Shown here: one piece after another, positions 10,901 through 25,900 of the stretch | Layout: each line of letters begins with the position of its first letter | Numbering within the stretch: position 1 is the stretch's first letter | Source: Corbicula japonica | Lineage: Eukaryota; Mollusca; Bivalvia; Venerida; Cyrenidae | Reading direction: 5' to 3' | NCBI GenBank assembly: GCA_038501625.1 | Contig: JAZAYU010000008.1 | Span: forward strand, 12,984,620-13,048,619 | Length of the DNA stretch: 64,000 nucleotides | Notes under the pieces: model-generated | The model's database searches: none | The model's input: the letters and a program-made list of their open reading frames with translations, nothing else | What the model was told of the DNA's origin: nothing | Program-made: the position numbers and the translations under genes

Positions 10901-13900
10901 AGGACTATCAGTATATGAAGGAAAATTTTAAGAAACAAAATAAACCAAACATTTTTTTTTACCTGTGAAAAATACAAATATATGACTTGTGAACTCTGGA
11001 ATACTCTATTTCTTTCATGGCTGATGAAAATACAAATGCTAAAGGTTTGAGTTAGGTAAAATTCTAAATTGCAATGGTATAAACAGATGTCCTGTATTTT
11101 ATTTACATGTACTTGCTGAATAGCAGAAAGTTAGACAGAAAGCTCTGTGACTGGAAAGTTATCACCAAGATCTTGAAATCAATGATGTAACACTTTTGTA
11201 TAGTAGGCACTAATACATCACAAGCTGTTATCTGTCACAGTGATAATGAAGGCAGGTGCCAGCAGTGTGTTGGAAGTAGGGATGTCAATGGTTTACCAAT
11301 AAACATTTAACCCCCACCTCCATTACCAATAAACAATTAACCCCCAACTCCATTACCAATAAACAATTAACCCCCAACTCCATTACCAATAAACAATTAA
11401 CCCCCAACTCCATTACCAATAAACAATTAACCCCCAACTCCAAAGATAAAGCTTTTACTGCAAAGGCAACAGTTTAGATCCAGATCAGCTGGCACAACCA
11501 TGCCATCTGACCAGGATCTTAACTGTTCACTTTATATTCTCCAGGTTATTTCTGACCAAGATGTGACCAGTGCAAGACCAGTTCAGATGGCATGAATGTG
11601 CAGAAGATCTGGATCCACACTGGTCACACATGTATAACAATGTGTATATTATGGAGAAAAGGGTTATCTGTGTGGACATCTAAAATCAAGTCTGCTGCCA
11701 ATTAACCAGTTGTGTAAGCAGCAAAACTTCTCTAAAAAAAAGATTTAAATTGTAAAATTCTGTTTCTGCTTATTAACCAAGGGAGAGGACAAGGTTGTCA
11801 GACATGGGACAAGTTTTACCAGTTGAAGGGAGAAGTAAAGCTTAAGTTTCTAGCTTCATATATGAAACATGTGACAATCCTTTCCCATGCCCAAAAACAG
11901 GGAACTTAGGAGACTATTTCTCCCAAGTCTCCCTCTCAGAGTCGCTGTAGTGATCTTAAATCATTATATGTTATGCTGATTTTTTGTTCCTGGCTGAAAA
12001 GAGTGAAAATTGTTTTAACACTTTACTCCACTATACCTGTTTTAACCTGTGTGCAACTAGTGTAGATCCAGATCAGCTGGCAAATCTGTTCCATCCAAAC
12101 TCGATCCAGATTGGCAGGCATATCTGTACCATCGGATCTGGATCTGCATTGGACACATCTTCAACAGAAATAACCTAATGATTCCAGTTAGATCCTGATT
12201 TGATGGCATGGATATGCTGGCCAATCTGGATCTGCAATGTTTGCCTAGCAATATAGTTGTATCTATGGTGTAAAGGGTTAACATTATCACCAATGTCACT
12301 CAGTCTGTTTCATTGAAGAATAGTTACTTCCTTTTCCTTACTGAATAGGGCAGAACTGGAGATGAAACTGTGATTGTATACCAGTCTTAAACTTAAAATT
12401 CTGATTGGTTGAAATCCAGCTCTGTCTGTGAACAGATCCACAAGTCACAATAATGATACTGGTCTCCAATGCCTCTTATTTTCCCAGTAAACAATAAACA
12501 GTAAATTCCATAAATATTACAGTGCTACACAGTTTCTGGAAAAGTTGCAGAGGATAGGAAACCAACATGACTTTTTCTACCCAGGCTATACACCAAAAGA
12601 GATGGACCAGTTACCTACAATATACAGGAAGATCTTAGATGAACCCAACACTCTACAGAAGTCTTTTCAACATGCTTCAGGTAGTCTTAAGACCTTTTCC
12701 TATGGATGCAGCTTATATTCAATGTGCCTAGAGTTGACTGTATTCATACCACAACACAATTTTTATACTCAACTTTACAATTGTGTTCTGCTTTTCACCT
12801 CAAAATTAGTACTACCCCATTAACCCTTTCCTCCGAAGACACACCTTCATTGCATGGGCGAACATTTTAGACCCAGATCAGCAGGCACATCCGTGCTGTC
12901 TGATCAGGATCAAAACTGTTCGCTTTTTGATTTGTTAGGTTATTTCCGAATTGTTGAACATTCAGCTTTTTAAGTCTTAGGCCCAGCAGATTTAACGTTT
13001 ATAATTAGAGAAGTTGAATGTTTCAGATTTTCCGCTGGATTCAGTATTGGCATCAGGTGAACGAGTACGTGCATTTCTACAGAAAAATGTCTCCATGCCG
13101 GATAACGATATTGATGCCATTCTACATGCATCGGTTAATGTAACAGAAGTAAGTGATCAATTATCAATGTGAACACTTTAATTCACAGACATTCTTCAGA
13201 CGTGAATTTAATATGGAAATGTAATATCTTTCAAAATCAGCAGCAGACTTAAAAATCAAATATATTTAAGTTTTCTAATCTGTAATGGCAAAAGATCAGT
13301 AGCTTTCATTTAAATTAGAGGTTTTTTGAGATCTTTTCATGCATTCTTAAACAATGAAAAAATGCTTTTAAAACTACTGCGTGAGATACACCTTTATTGC
13401 TTGAGGGTGGGGAGGGGGGACTAGTGTAGATGCAGATTAGCCAGCACTGTTTGCTTTTTGGTCAGAAATAGCTAATAAATCAAAAAGTGAACAGTGCAGA
13501 TCCTGAAAAAATGGCACAGATGTGCCAGCTGATCTGGATCTATACTGTTAGCCAAGCCTTAAAGGCTTATTTATGGGTAAAGGTTTAAGGATTAACTGGT
13601 AACTGAACTGAGCTCTCTCAAACAAATGCTTAGATACGTGTACTCTTGTGAAAGCAAATCAGACTTGCTGAATTTAGAAGTCAGTCAATCGGTCTTTATC
13701 TCTGTCATTCTATCTGTCCATCTGTTGGCATTGCTTCAATAAATTATACATGTCTGAGTAAAACTACTCAGGTGATTGACTTCAGATTTCACATAAATGA
13801 TCCTCATCAATTATACAACTCAACATGTATGTCTTACAACAACCTACTTCCATAGTTAATCTCGTTAACAACACAGAAAAAATAACAAGACTAAAGGTAC

Positions 13901-16900
13901 TTTATATTATAAAGATCATATTTATAAAATTATTATACCTTTCATTATGAAGCATCTCAGATAAATACATTTAAACATTATACTACTAGATATCCGCTAA
14001 TGCAATCTAGGATTACCGCACCCTCTTTGTGCTTCTTGATTATTATAATTTTTTTTCCAGAGCTGTATGCATGGTTGAAAGATATTTTGACAATAAAGAT
14101 CATACAAAACTTGCATGAAAAGCAACAGCACGTTTAATTATTTATTTGTTCTGATATCATCAGTAAATACTTCAAGTTGTCCTTCTGACAGCTTTTATTG
14201 TTTTGATGAAAAATAATTATGATTAATTGATTCATTTTAGGTGTATAGATTGATATTTGGTTCCTCGCCAGATGATTTCCTTCTTACCAGACGAAGAAGA
14301 AGTTTGGAAAAATTTCCACAACTCCGTGATAAACTGCCGTCACCCGACTCGACATTTGATCATGCCAATCTAGTCTCAGCAATAATATCAGAAATGACTC
14401 CAGACATTCAGAATGGCATCTTACACACTTTTATGAATCAGAGTGCATTATGGGAAGATCCTAAAGTGACAGGATTTTTGTTTTATTTTCTTGGCTTGGA
14501 GCCAGGAAATCTTCCAATTCCATCAGTATTGAGTCCTACAGAAGTAGCAGAAGTGTTAAAGGTAATTGAACAATATACTTTTTAAAAGTCCTGAACCTTG
14601 TACTCCATCTGTATTTGGTATATAACGTGTGACCAGTGTAGATCCAGATCAGCCTGTACAGCCATGCTGTCTGATCTGGATCTGCACTGGTCGCTTCTTG
14701 GTACAAAATAACCAAATAAATCAAAAAGCAAACAGTGTAGATCCTCAGCCTTAGATGGCACAGATGTCTTCGTTGCTCCATGTATGAACTAATAATATAT
14801 GTCTGTGGAGTGATGATATTTTACATGTGAATTCTTGCAAATAACAGCCGCATTAATCTATGCAATGGGAACAAACCACATTGTTAACCTTTGACCCACA
14901 ATGATGCAAGCTTGTTTTTTAAAATCTATATAATAAAAAATATTTTATGATCTGTAACAAAAAAAATATTTATGGTTGTTTTTTTATAATAATCTCATTT
15001 GATTGAAACACATTTTTAGCTGTGAAATTTATTTTCCAAAAGCTCAACCTCAGTATTCTTATGACTGGAAAAAACACTACAGTGCCCATGATCATAATAC
15101 TAAATCAGGAGACCAGTCTCAGATCTCAAGCATCTGATGGGCTGAACTGGCGACCAGATTGAGACTGGTCTCCAAACACAGGTGTATGATCTTGGGTCGT
15201 GGTTACAAATCATTGACCTTTAAGTTGACTCTTCAGTCATGTGCACGGTCTCAGGGTTGAAGAGTACTCATTACAATACTTTCATTTCAAACTTCAAAAG
15301 CTTGTTCATAACTAAAGCAAATTATGTCAAATGAATATGACTTAACCTAATTTAAAATTGATTTCATATGTATATGATTGTTAATTTTGTAATTAATGTA
15401 GTCATTTTAACCGGAAGCACAGTAATTTGTCAATAAAATTCATTATTGACTGTAGACTGGTTACACATTTCATCTGGTTGCAGGTTATTTTTATGTGAAA
15501 ACTGAAGCCACTTAACCCTTTACTCATAGATAAGGTTTTTAATGGTTGTGTGACCAGTGCAGATCCAGGTTAGTCAGCACATCAATGGCATTTAATCTGG
15601 ATCCCACTGTTTGCTTCTTGGTATGAAATAACCTAATGAATCTAAAAGTGAACAGTGTAGATCCTGATCAGAAGGCACGGATGTGGTGCTTGATCTGGAT
15701 CTATACTGCTCACCCATGCAATTAAAGTCATCATGATGGAGTAAAGGGTTTAAACTAATTATAGGCATGATGGAAATTGAATATAGTTGTAATTTTTAAA
15801 TCTATAAAATATATTTGGTTGAGTAACGTATGATTTCTGATATTACAGTTGCTGGTACTGTCACCACAAGTGCTGAGAGAGGGAGCTTGTGATACAGAGG
15901 AACTGCAGAAGCTTTTGATTCCACAGACACCACACAATATCTCTGACCTGGTATATTACATTTAATTTGTCATAATTTTATCTTTAAAACTGAACTTTAA
16001 TATAAACCACTCCTGCCAAGTTCCGCTCATTTTAAAAATGACTACATACATTCAAGTTTTATCACCTCCATGTGATCTGATCTGGATCTACACTGTTTGC
16101 CTCTTGGTCAGAACCAAATGGTTAAAACAGGGAACAGTGTAGATCCTGATCAGACAGCATGGATAAATGAAGGAGACTCCTTAAAATGGTCTTGGCAGGA
16201 CTGATCTATCCCTTTACACCATATATATACCTTCATTGGATGTGTGACCCATGTTGATCCAGATCAGCTGTCACATCCTTGTCATCTTTGCAAAAAGTGT
16301 TGACCCTGGTCTGACTAGTGATCTGGGTCTACATTGGTTGCATATGGTGCAAATGATGTAATTTGTGCTTTAAGGGATAAACATTAAAAAAAGATTTGAA
16401 ATTGTATGTGATTTGCTCCATATCTCTAAATTGTAATACAAATTTTCGTCCGATATTATTAAACTAAGTTTGGAGACCAATCTCAAATATCTTAAGTCTC
16501 CATTTCAGCCGATCAGTATGATGCCTGAGGTTTGAGACTGGTCTCTAGTCTTGGGTCTGTTTCATACTTAAATAAAATTTTCTCCCAATTGAAGCCAAAA
16601 TTCTGTGAAAATTTAAGGAAAATTACTGAGAAAGTTGAATTACTGTACGAGGGAATTGTTGGATTCAGCCATGAATTTATTCTACAAAATGAAGAAATAC
16701 TAAAGGCAACATCTCCTGTTTGTTTGCTCTAAGACTAGGAGCATAAGCTCTTCAATTGTGACTCAATAACTGATGATATGCTTTGAAACATGTGTAACTC
16801 CCTTAATCACTTATTTGCATGAGTTGATAAAATAGTTATTTTTTATCTGTTCTTGGAAAGTTTGTTACATACTTCCTGGTTAGAGGGACACATTCAGTGG

Positions 16901-19900
16901 CATAAATAACCCTTTCCTTCATATTTAACTAACTTAAAATGGTATTATATCAGGGACGACAAATCCTTTGCCCGGTGCCTGCGGGCAAGCAGCTTTGAGC
17001 TGCCTGGCAAGTACAATTTTAAAGGGCTAGTCCGACGGACCACCATAAAAATCTGTAATTAGTTGCCCGGGGTGGTAATTATATAAATATATATATCGAT
17101 GTTTTTTTGTAGCTGGATGCTGGGGAGATACTGTGTAACATGTCAGACAAGAATTTTAAAGATCTCTCAAACATTCTAAATAAAGAAATAACAGAGAACA
17201 AGATAGTTCAAGTTGTAAGTATGTTTTGTTGATTGAAACAAGTTATTGATTAGTAATGAAAATGTTTGTACGGCTTACCTGAGTCCAAGATTATAAAGCA
17301 GAGATTGGAGATTAGTCTCTAATCTCAAGCATCTGATTGGCTGAAATGGAGACAGGTCTACATTTTAGCCAATTATATATTAAAGACTGGTCTCTGTATC
17401 AGCAAATAAGATGCTTGAAATGAGAGACTGGTCTCCAATCTCAGTTTTATAATTTTGGACAGCAGTATCAACCAATTAGCAACTCTGGTTTAGAGGCAGG
17501 TCTCAATATTAACAAATAAGCTGCTCCGGGGACTTTCATGGATGATTATCCGAACCCTTTACTACATATATATGCATTTTTATGCATGTGCAAAGAGTGA
17601 AGATCCAGATCAGCCAATACATATATGCCTCTGATCAGCATCTGCTCTGTTCACTTTGTGGTCAAAAATGACATAATAAATAAAAAGCCAATGGTGCAGA
17701 TCCTGATTAGACAGCAAAGATGTGCCAGCTGATCTGGATCTACACTATTTCCCCACGCCATAAAGGCATGTAAATGGAGGAAAGGGTTTAAACATTGTTT
17801 CTGGAGAGCATTTTGTGACCCAGTTCTATGCTTTGAGTGAAAGTTGTCAGGTGAATGTGTGGGACTGTGTAAGAACTTGAGGTAAAACATTCATTTACAG
17901 TTATTTGCTGAAAAAGCATTGATTGATCTACATGTACAATATTAGATCTAGTTGAGGTTGGTAGTAAATGCAACATTATGTTCTAGATGGTTCAATGAAA
18001 AAGAAGACCTTATAATTAAAACCCTTGAACCTGTGTCTTTAATTACAGGTGTAAGAATTGATTTACAATTAACTTCAGGTTAACTAATGGACTTGTTACT
18101 GCAAAGACATAAAGTTAATCTAGATGCAATGATGGCAGATATTTAGCTTGATGTTTAACAAAATCAATTCTGTGCACATTGTTTGTTGTTTCAGCTTGAC
18201 TTGAAGCCTCTCAATTTGTCTGTACTACAAAGCCAAGTAGAGCAGTTCATGTCAGACGTAAGATATTTCTTCTCTTGATGATGTTTTTCACTCACGGATC
18301 ATTGAATTTAATTACTATATGTGTTCCTTAGATATCAGATAAGCATTCAGGTATGATGATATTCATGGCTGATCTAGAAATGAAGATTTTAATCTAAAAG
18401 TCAATTCTTTCATTTGTATACAAGTACATGTATATATAAAAAATATGTTATCTGTAGTTAAATATTGCTGTATTTTTATTTGTAGGCTTCAAATTTTTAT
18501 AGATTTAATGAGTTAATTGATTTACAAATTGAAAATATATCAATATAGATTTGTTGTTTAATAATATTTTAGGAAATCAAACTTCACAGATCTAAGAATC
18601 CACGTAACTGCAAGAAAGAAAATTCAGTTTTCCTCCATAGATACACCTTTGTGGCATGGGCGAACAGTGTAGATCCAGATCAGCCGGCACATCCATGCCG
18701 TGTGATCAGGATCTGCACTGTTCATTATCTGATTTATTAGGCTATTTCTTACCAAAAAGCGACCAGTGCAAATCCTGATCAGACAGCATGGATGTGCTTG
18801 CTGATCTAGATCTACACTGGTCGCACATGCATTAAAATGTGTATATATGGAGGAGAGGGTAAGCTGAAATATGTCCCATTACCATATTAGAGCTGTAAAA
18901 ATGTATAAAATGGTCATTAGAGGACATGCTTGTCTCTGCAGGTTGAAAAGTTCTACAGGTTTCAGACATACCTGTTAGATCTAAGTGTTCTAGTTGAGGC
19001 CCTTCCTCAAGATGGCTGTGATCTCATGTACGAGGACAACAATACAACAGCAGTCCTCGTTGAACCCACTACAGAGGCCACCAAAGTATGTATAATCCTA
19101 GCTCTTGTTGGTTTGTACCATTATTATTACTTTTTAGTCAGTTGTCAACATTTATAACCGATTTAAAAGGGTGACATGTACAATCTAAAAAAAAGGTGAT
19201 GTTAAATGTTACAAATCAAATATTCAACTGTGAGAGGTACCAGAATTTTGTAAAAGATGGTAGTTTTTATTATTTTAAGCTTTCATCCATTTATCTATGT
19301 TATTCTGTTCTCATTATTTGTGTAATGATACATAAGAACCTTTCATATATTAATGCAATGTTTTGGATCCGAAAAAAAGCTTTCCGATAACGAGGCTGTG
19401 CTATATACCCACCTGATACAGAGAGCCATGATAAAGTTTTATTAACCAGGTTTTCTTTTCTTTAAGCCTGGTTATTAGATTTGGGTATGTCTTTGGGTTG
19501 GCTGGTGTCAGCATTTCATTAAGTTTAAGTTCAGTTTTTTTCAGTAAACACTCAAGATAGAACTTCGGAATTAAACATAGTTGTCTGAAGTTAAAATAGC
19601 AATTATCAGGCCAAGTTTCATAACTCTTGACTGTATTTTGTCATAGTTATGCCACTGTTTCACTCAAAATTTACAAGGAAAACCTGGTTTTGTCACATTG
19701 CGGCTTTTTCTTGTATACATGTTCTTGTAATTAAAAGCATTTTATCTTTATTTGACAGAAAAGAATTCTTTGAATTGGTTTAAGGTATGTTCTATAAATG
19801 GTAAAGTATGATGTGATTGATCAGACTTACCAGTGTGTAGTGTTTTCTTTAGACTACCCCTGTGTCACCAAACCCAGACCCACAGCAGGTTAAACGCAAC

Positions 19901-22900
19901 AAGTTTGATGGATTTCTCAAATTTTGGGATGGAATGCAGCAAACAATATGTGGTCATGATCCTCCTGATAGAACAAAATCCTCTACACGACATGGAACAG
20001 GACATAGGACTGGTTCTTCCACAGGCAAGCCTTCCAATGACACAAATTCTTCTGCAGCAGACGATCCTGAGTTGGAACCTAAGGTTGTGGTGCACAGAGG
20101 GAAAAGATCAACCCCTGATGAAGATCTTGGAGAAGACTTCGATATTGGTGAGATATTTCATTAACAAATGCTCTGTTCTTACCCTTTATCTACTATATAA
20201 ATGTAATAAACTCAACTTTTTTCAGTTTGAAAAAATCCATTATTTGATCATTGGGGAGTTTTGCAGACATTTATTGACTGAGTAAACTGTCCCATGTCCA
20301 ACTGTCCAAGAAATGAAATGTCTTCATTGTAGACATATCACATCTGCAATGCAATTTTAATGTACTTTGACTGACTTACCATGGCTTTGTGGGTTAACAA
20401 ATGTTCTTAATACAATTGTCACAAGCCAATCACTGATGTCAATCAGTGGTTGTAGCTAGAATGTTATTTTAGTCCCAGTTTTGCATAATAATATACAATC
20501 TAAAATAATCTTAACTCTGGACACACATTATTCTTAAATGAGGTCCTCACTTAATAGATATGATGCTGTTGATTTTCCCCAAATCTGTGTTACACACTTA
20601 TCTATGGCTGAAGGTTATAAAACTGAGATTGGAAACCAGTCGCCATTTCAGCCAATCAGATGCTTGAGATTTGAAACTGGTTTCCTTGCTCAGATTTATA
20701 ACCTTTGGCATAGTAAACAGTAAACATAAGCAGCATGTTTGATGGTAGTAGGATGCTCTCAATATTTCAGGTGCTCTAGGACTCAACCAGAACCAGAGAA
20801 AGAACTTGAAGATCCTGGTCCATGTCCTCTATAGCAATCCTAAAGTACTGTATGCACCCAACAATACAGCTGTCAACATGATCATTAAAAAGGTAGAAAA
20901 CATTTTTTATCTGAAGGTAATATTGTAATCCAGTGCTTATTGCTGTAGGTGGTAGATCATTGTGCAAGATCATAAGACTAAATCTGGAGACCAATGTCAA
21001 ATCTCAAGCATCTGATTGGCTGAAGAGGAGACTGGTAGCCATTTCAGCCAGACTTGAAATTGGAGAGTGGTCTCCAATCTTAGTTTTATGATCGGCATGG
21101 CCATTTTATAACCCATGCTCTCTTTCCTTCTCGAGATTTAAATGCAATTTTAGGCAACACATATGTTCCATAGAACACCTAATTCTATTTTAACTTTTGA
21201 CTCGAATTAAAAATTTTCAGTTGTGGTTATTTTTGTGTCGCTCTTTCGAAGAAATGGCGATACATAGGGATCACTTTGTCTGTCCGTCCGTCCGTCCGTC
21301 CATCACGAAAACTTAATGTTGGCTATAACTTTGCCATTTCTTAATATTTCTTCATGAAACTTTCAAATTATATTGCTTATGACAACACGCTCATGACGAT
21401 GCCAAATTCTTTAGGTCAAGGTCACATTTGATGGAGTTATGCCCCTTTTTGTACTTGGATTTTGACATAAAAACTTAACATTGGCTATAACTTTGGCATT
21501 TCTCTATACTTCTTCATGAAACTTTCAAATTATATTGCTTATGACAACATGCTCACGATGATGCCAAATTCTTTAGGTCAAGGTCATATTTGTTGGAGTT
21601 ATGCCCCTTTTTGTACTTGGATTTTGACATGAAAACTTAATGTTGGCTATAACTTTGCCATTTCTCAATATTTCTTCATGAAACTTCCAAACTATATTGC
21701 TTAAGACAACACACTCATGATGATGAGATGTTGTTTCGGTTAAGATGGAGTTATGCCCCTTTTTGAACTTGCATTTTTTTCCGGCATTGTACCAGAGGGC
21801 GACACAAGTGTTCAACTGAACACCCATCTAGTTGAATGCACTGGTTTGATTGTTTTCACAGGCTAACGACACGTTTAAGTTGATGGATTCAGTGAGTGAC
21901 TATGCTAAGGAATGGCTGGCAATCTCCTCAGATCTGAAAATGTACCTTAGTCTGAACACTACCCAACAAAACATCAAAGCAATACAACAGGTAATCATTT
22001 ATTAACTTTAATGGTTGTCCATTAGAAACTGAGATTCAGAAAGTTGATGACTTAAAATTATTCCAAGAATTAAAATCTTGAAGTTTAACTAAATGACTGT
22101 ACATTTATCTGGTTGTGCACTGGTAGCTAATGTGAAAAATGCTGTACTTAGCACTTCAACTGTTTACCCTTTCCTCTATATTCCCACTGCAATTAGTGTA
22201 GATCCAGATAAGCCAGTACATCCTTATTATCTGATCAGGATCTGCACAGTTTTTTTTTTATTTATTTGGTTAATTCTGACCAAAATGCAAACAGGGCAGA
22301 TCCTGATCAGATGGCACAGATGCACTAGCTGATCTGGATCTACACATGCAATGCAATAAAATGCAGAGTTAAGGGTTAACATGTACCTCGTTATGGTGTA
22401 TTTGTTTGTTCAGATTCAGAGAGATATGAGAGAGAAGCGGAGTGTGTTGTCCTTCCTGGTCCACCATGACCCAAGGGAACAGTTGTTCTTAAACACCACG
22501 ATCCCTGATGCCAAGGTCTTCCTGCACGAGATTGACTCCATAGATAACGCAGCCTGCACATGGCTCACACTCATGTCAGGGATCAATCTCAATGTGTTCA
22601 AGGGGTTTGCCAGCGAGTGGGAGCTGGTGGATTTCTTCCTAACTCAGCAGTACCAACAAAATGTCAGCGCTGTAGCAGGTAAGTAATTGATGAACAATAT
22701 TTACCCCTGTATATTTATAATGCACTGCAGTCTTGTTAATAGTATCACCATTTTATCATATAGAATACATGATAAATTTTAACAGGCTAGAATTCATAGC
22801 TTGTACCATCTTTTTTTACAAGGGGTAAAACTTATATGTTAAGACTGGTTTTAGCTATTTATACTGCACATGGTGTGTAGGTAGCCTGTGTTGAGACCAT

Positions 22901-25900
22901 GGTTGGAATTTTACTTGGGGTCAGTGAGGTCATTTTCTTGGTTACTAAAAATAGAAATTTATTGTCAGCATTAATATTAATTTGAGACTTGTTTGAGATA
23001 GCCTCACCAAACTTGGTGTGTAGGTAGTGGGCAAAAGGGGATTCTAGTTATCTAAAATTTTAAAGAATATAAAGCTCTAATAACATTGAGTTCTAATAGT
23101 AGTTTATGAACTGGTTAAATGATGTTAACTGAATTTTCAGGAGTTGTGTTTGAGAATGTAAAAGCCAATGAGAGCCTTCCTGCACATATCAAATACAAAA
23201 TCCGACAAAACGCGACCTTCACCCCCACAACAAAGAGAGTACGAGACAAATACTGGTTCCCGGGACCCGGGTCAGGAGAATATCCTTACTATTCATTTGG
23301 ATTCACTTGGATACAGGTAATGTTATTATGTGTTTAATTTAACAGTACGTACAGTTAGGTACACATAACTTTAATCATAGGTTTTTGAGAGCAGTATTAA
23401 CCCTTTCCTCCATATATTCACCTTTTATTGCATGGGTGAAGTGAAGATCAAGGTCAGTGAGCACATCTGATCACGATGTGCAGTGTTTGCTTTTTGGTAA
23501 GAAATAACCTTATAAATCGAGCAAACAGTGCTGATCTGGATCTGTAATGTTTGCCCCTACCATAAAGGCGTGTAATTTACTGAGTAAAGGGTTTAACGGG
23601 GCACGCCACAGGAGAAGGTGTATAATTTTTTTATATTTTTGTTGTTACTGTATTCTGAAAAAGCTTACAATCATGCATTATTTCTCATTACTAATAGGTT
23701 ATTTTGTTTCGCAATTTGAAAATAAAATGTTATTTTTTAAACTGTACTGAGTAACAAGGAGTTGTCTTCTCAACATTATGACATCATTTTAAAGATTGAC
23801 ATAAGATGTTCAAATGCTCCTTTTACCATGATGTGCCCCAAATCATAAATATTGTGTTATTTTTAGTGTTGGGATATCGGTTGCAAATCACAATCGTCAT
23901 CAGTTGGAATTGGTTGCCATATCCGATGTGATTTCACCGATTATTTATCAGTTTAAAAATCATATCTGTGTTACATTAACAAATGGTTTCTAATAAGTAG
24001 CTTATATAATATCCCTTATTATTGTGTGTTTGCTGCTACTTTCTAAATAAATGTTGGTGTTCCAATTACAAAAATAAAACTTATTCGCGTGTTTTTATTA
24101 AATATGCACTACTTAGAATGAATGAACAATGCTTAACAAAGAATACACATCCCAAAATACATTGTTGATAGCACTTAATGCCCAAAATGCCCTACCAATT
24201 AATTTCAATTATGACTAGTACAAATATTGACCAAGATATGTTTTATTGTGCAGTAGTATACAGCGGGGAGTATACGTCTGTTTATATCCATTATGGGATA
24301 ATGACATCGATTATCTGCATCGGGAGGTTGTTACTGATGATTAATCGATGTCTTTCGATCATCGGCACATCACTAGTTATTTAAGATGCCATTACAACTT
24401 TAAAAAAAGGTAATCACACTTATTTTCATTGTAACTGTTTCCAAATCTCAACATATTAAAATATAATGAATTAACCGTTTACTCCATATATACCCATTTT
24501 ATAGCAAGTGATCAGGGTACATCCCGATCAACTGGCACAGACCTGCACTATTTTTGTTTTGGTCAGAAATAACTAAATAAGGAAAAAAGCAAACAGTGCA
24601 GGTTCAGATTGTGCCAGCCAATCTTGATCTACAAGGTTGGCCCATGCCATAAAGGCATTTATGGAGTAAAGGGATAAATGTGAAAGTTGAATAAAGGAAC
24701 ATGCAGTCTTCTGGGCACCAATGTTAAGTCATATGTTGTGTGTTGTGAACAGGATATCATAGAGAGGGCCATCATCAATGTACAGGTGGGAAGAGATGTG
24801 GTGGAACCAGGATCATACTTTATACGATTCCCTTATCCCTGCTGGCTTTATGACAAGTAAGACCTTTGTATAACATAATATTAGGTGGCTTAAGAAACAT
24901 TAAGTGGCATGAGATACATTACTTAATTGCAAAAAACAGTATAAGTACCATTAAAATAAATAAGGAGTTAAACCATTTTGCACTAACATGACAAATTATA
25001 TATGGTGGCTTGAGAAAAGGTCTTTATTTTCTTTACAAAGTCTTATGGTGTAGCAATTGATTGCTGGGATAAAACCCATTTATATGGTGTTAAGGTTAAG
25101 TCGCTGTTATAATAACTGTACTTTCAGGTTTGTGTTTATGATAGAGCATGTGATGCCGTTATGTTTGACAATATCCTGGGTCTACTCGGTGGCCATGCTG
25201 GTACAGAGTATTGTGTATGAGAAGGAACAACGACTCAAAGAGGTCATGAAGATGATGGGTCTGAGTAATGCTGTTCACTGGCTTGCTTGGTTCCTCACCA
25301 CATTTGTACAGTTCACAGTGACAATGGCTGTCCTTACTGCCATGCTGAAATATGGACGTGTGCTCACTTACAGCAATGCTCTCGTCGTGTTTACAACATT
25401 GGAACTGTTTGCTATTGCTACAGTTTCATTCTGGTAGGTATTTTAGATTACTTCCATCACTGTATTAAGTTTGAGTCCATTTACTCCTTTGATATGCCTT
25501 AATTGTGTGAGCAAACATTGTAGATCCACATCTTGCCTTCTGATCAGGATCAACACTGTTCGCTTTTCGATGCATTATTTTCTGATCAAGTAGTGAACAA
25601 TTAAGATTAAGATCAGACAGCATGGATCTGCCAGCTGATCTGGATCTAACTTTTGGTATAAGTTGTATATGGAGTGAAGGGTTAACATACAGTTTATGAA
25701 CCTTCACTGTAGGACAACTACTTTTTAAAGACCACCAGTCCTCAAGCTTCATACTTCAATCATACAGCTTAAAGTAGAAATTAATTTGTTGGGTTCATTT
25801 ATATTTAATCTACATTAAAATGAGTATTGTCATATATATTAAAATGCTGCCAAAACAATTTTGAGCAGAACTTTTATTGTGGTGATGACAGTTTATCCCA

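Noticed and set aside
10038..10931. Long open frame of 297 codons with repeated [16 protein letters not shown]
   Set aside because: It is produced by the 48-base minisatellite, whose period is a multiple of three and which is open in several frames. It lies in an intron and has no homology.
12549..12550. Alternative acceptor for ABCA2 exon 4
   Set aside because: Joining exon 3 here gives an immediate stop, while the AG at 12521 keeps frame and matches the family.
16966..17070. GC-rich inverted segments (GCCCGG, GCAGCTTTGAGCTGC) resembling an RNA gene
   Set aside because: No tRNA anticodon arm or other consensus could be fitted. It ends about 40 bases before exon 8 and is more likely a repeat fragment.
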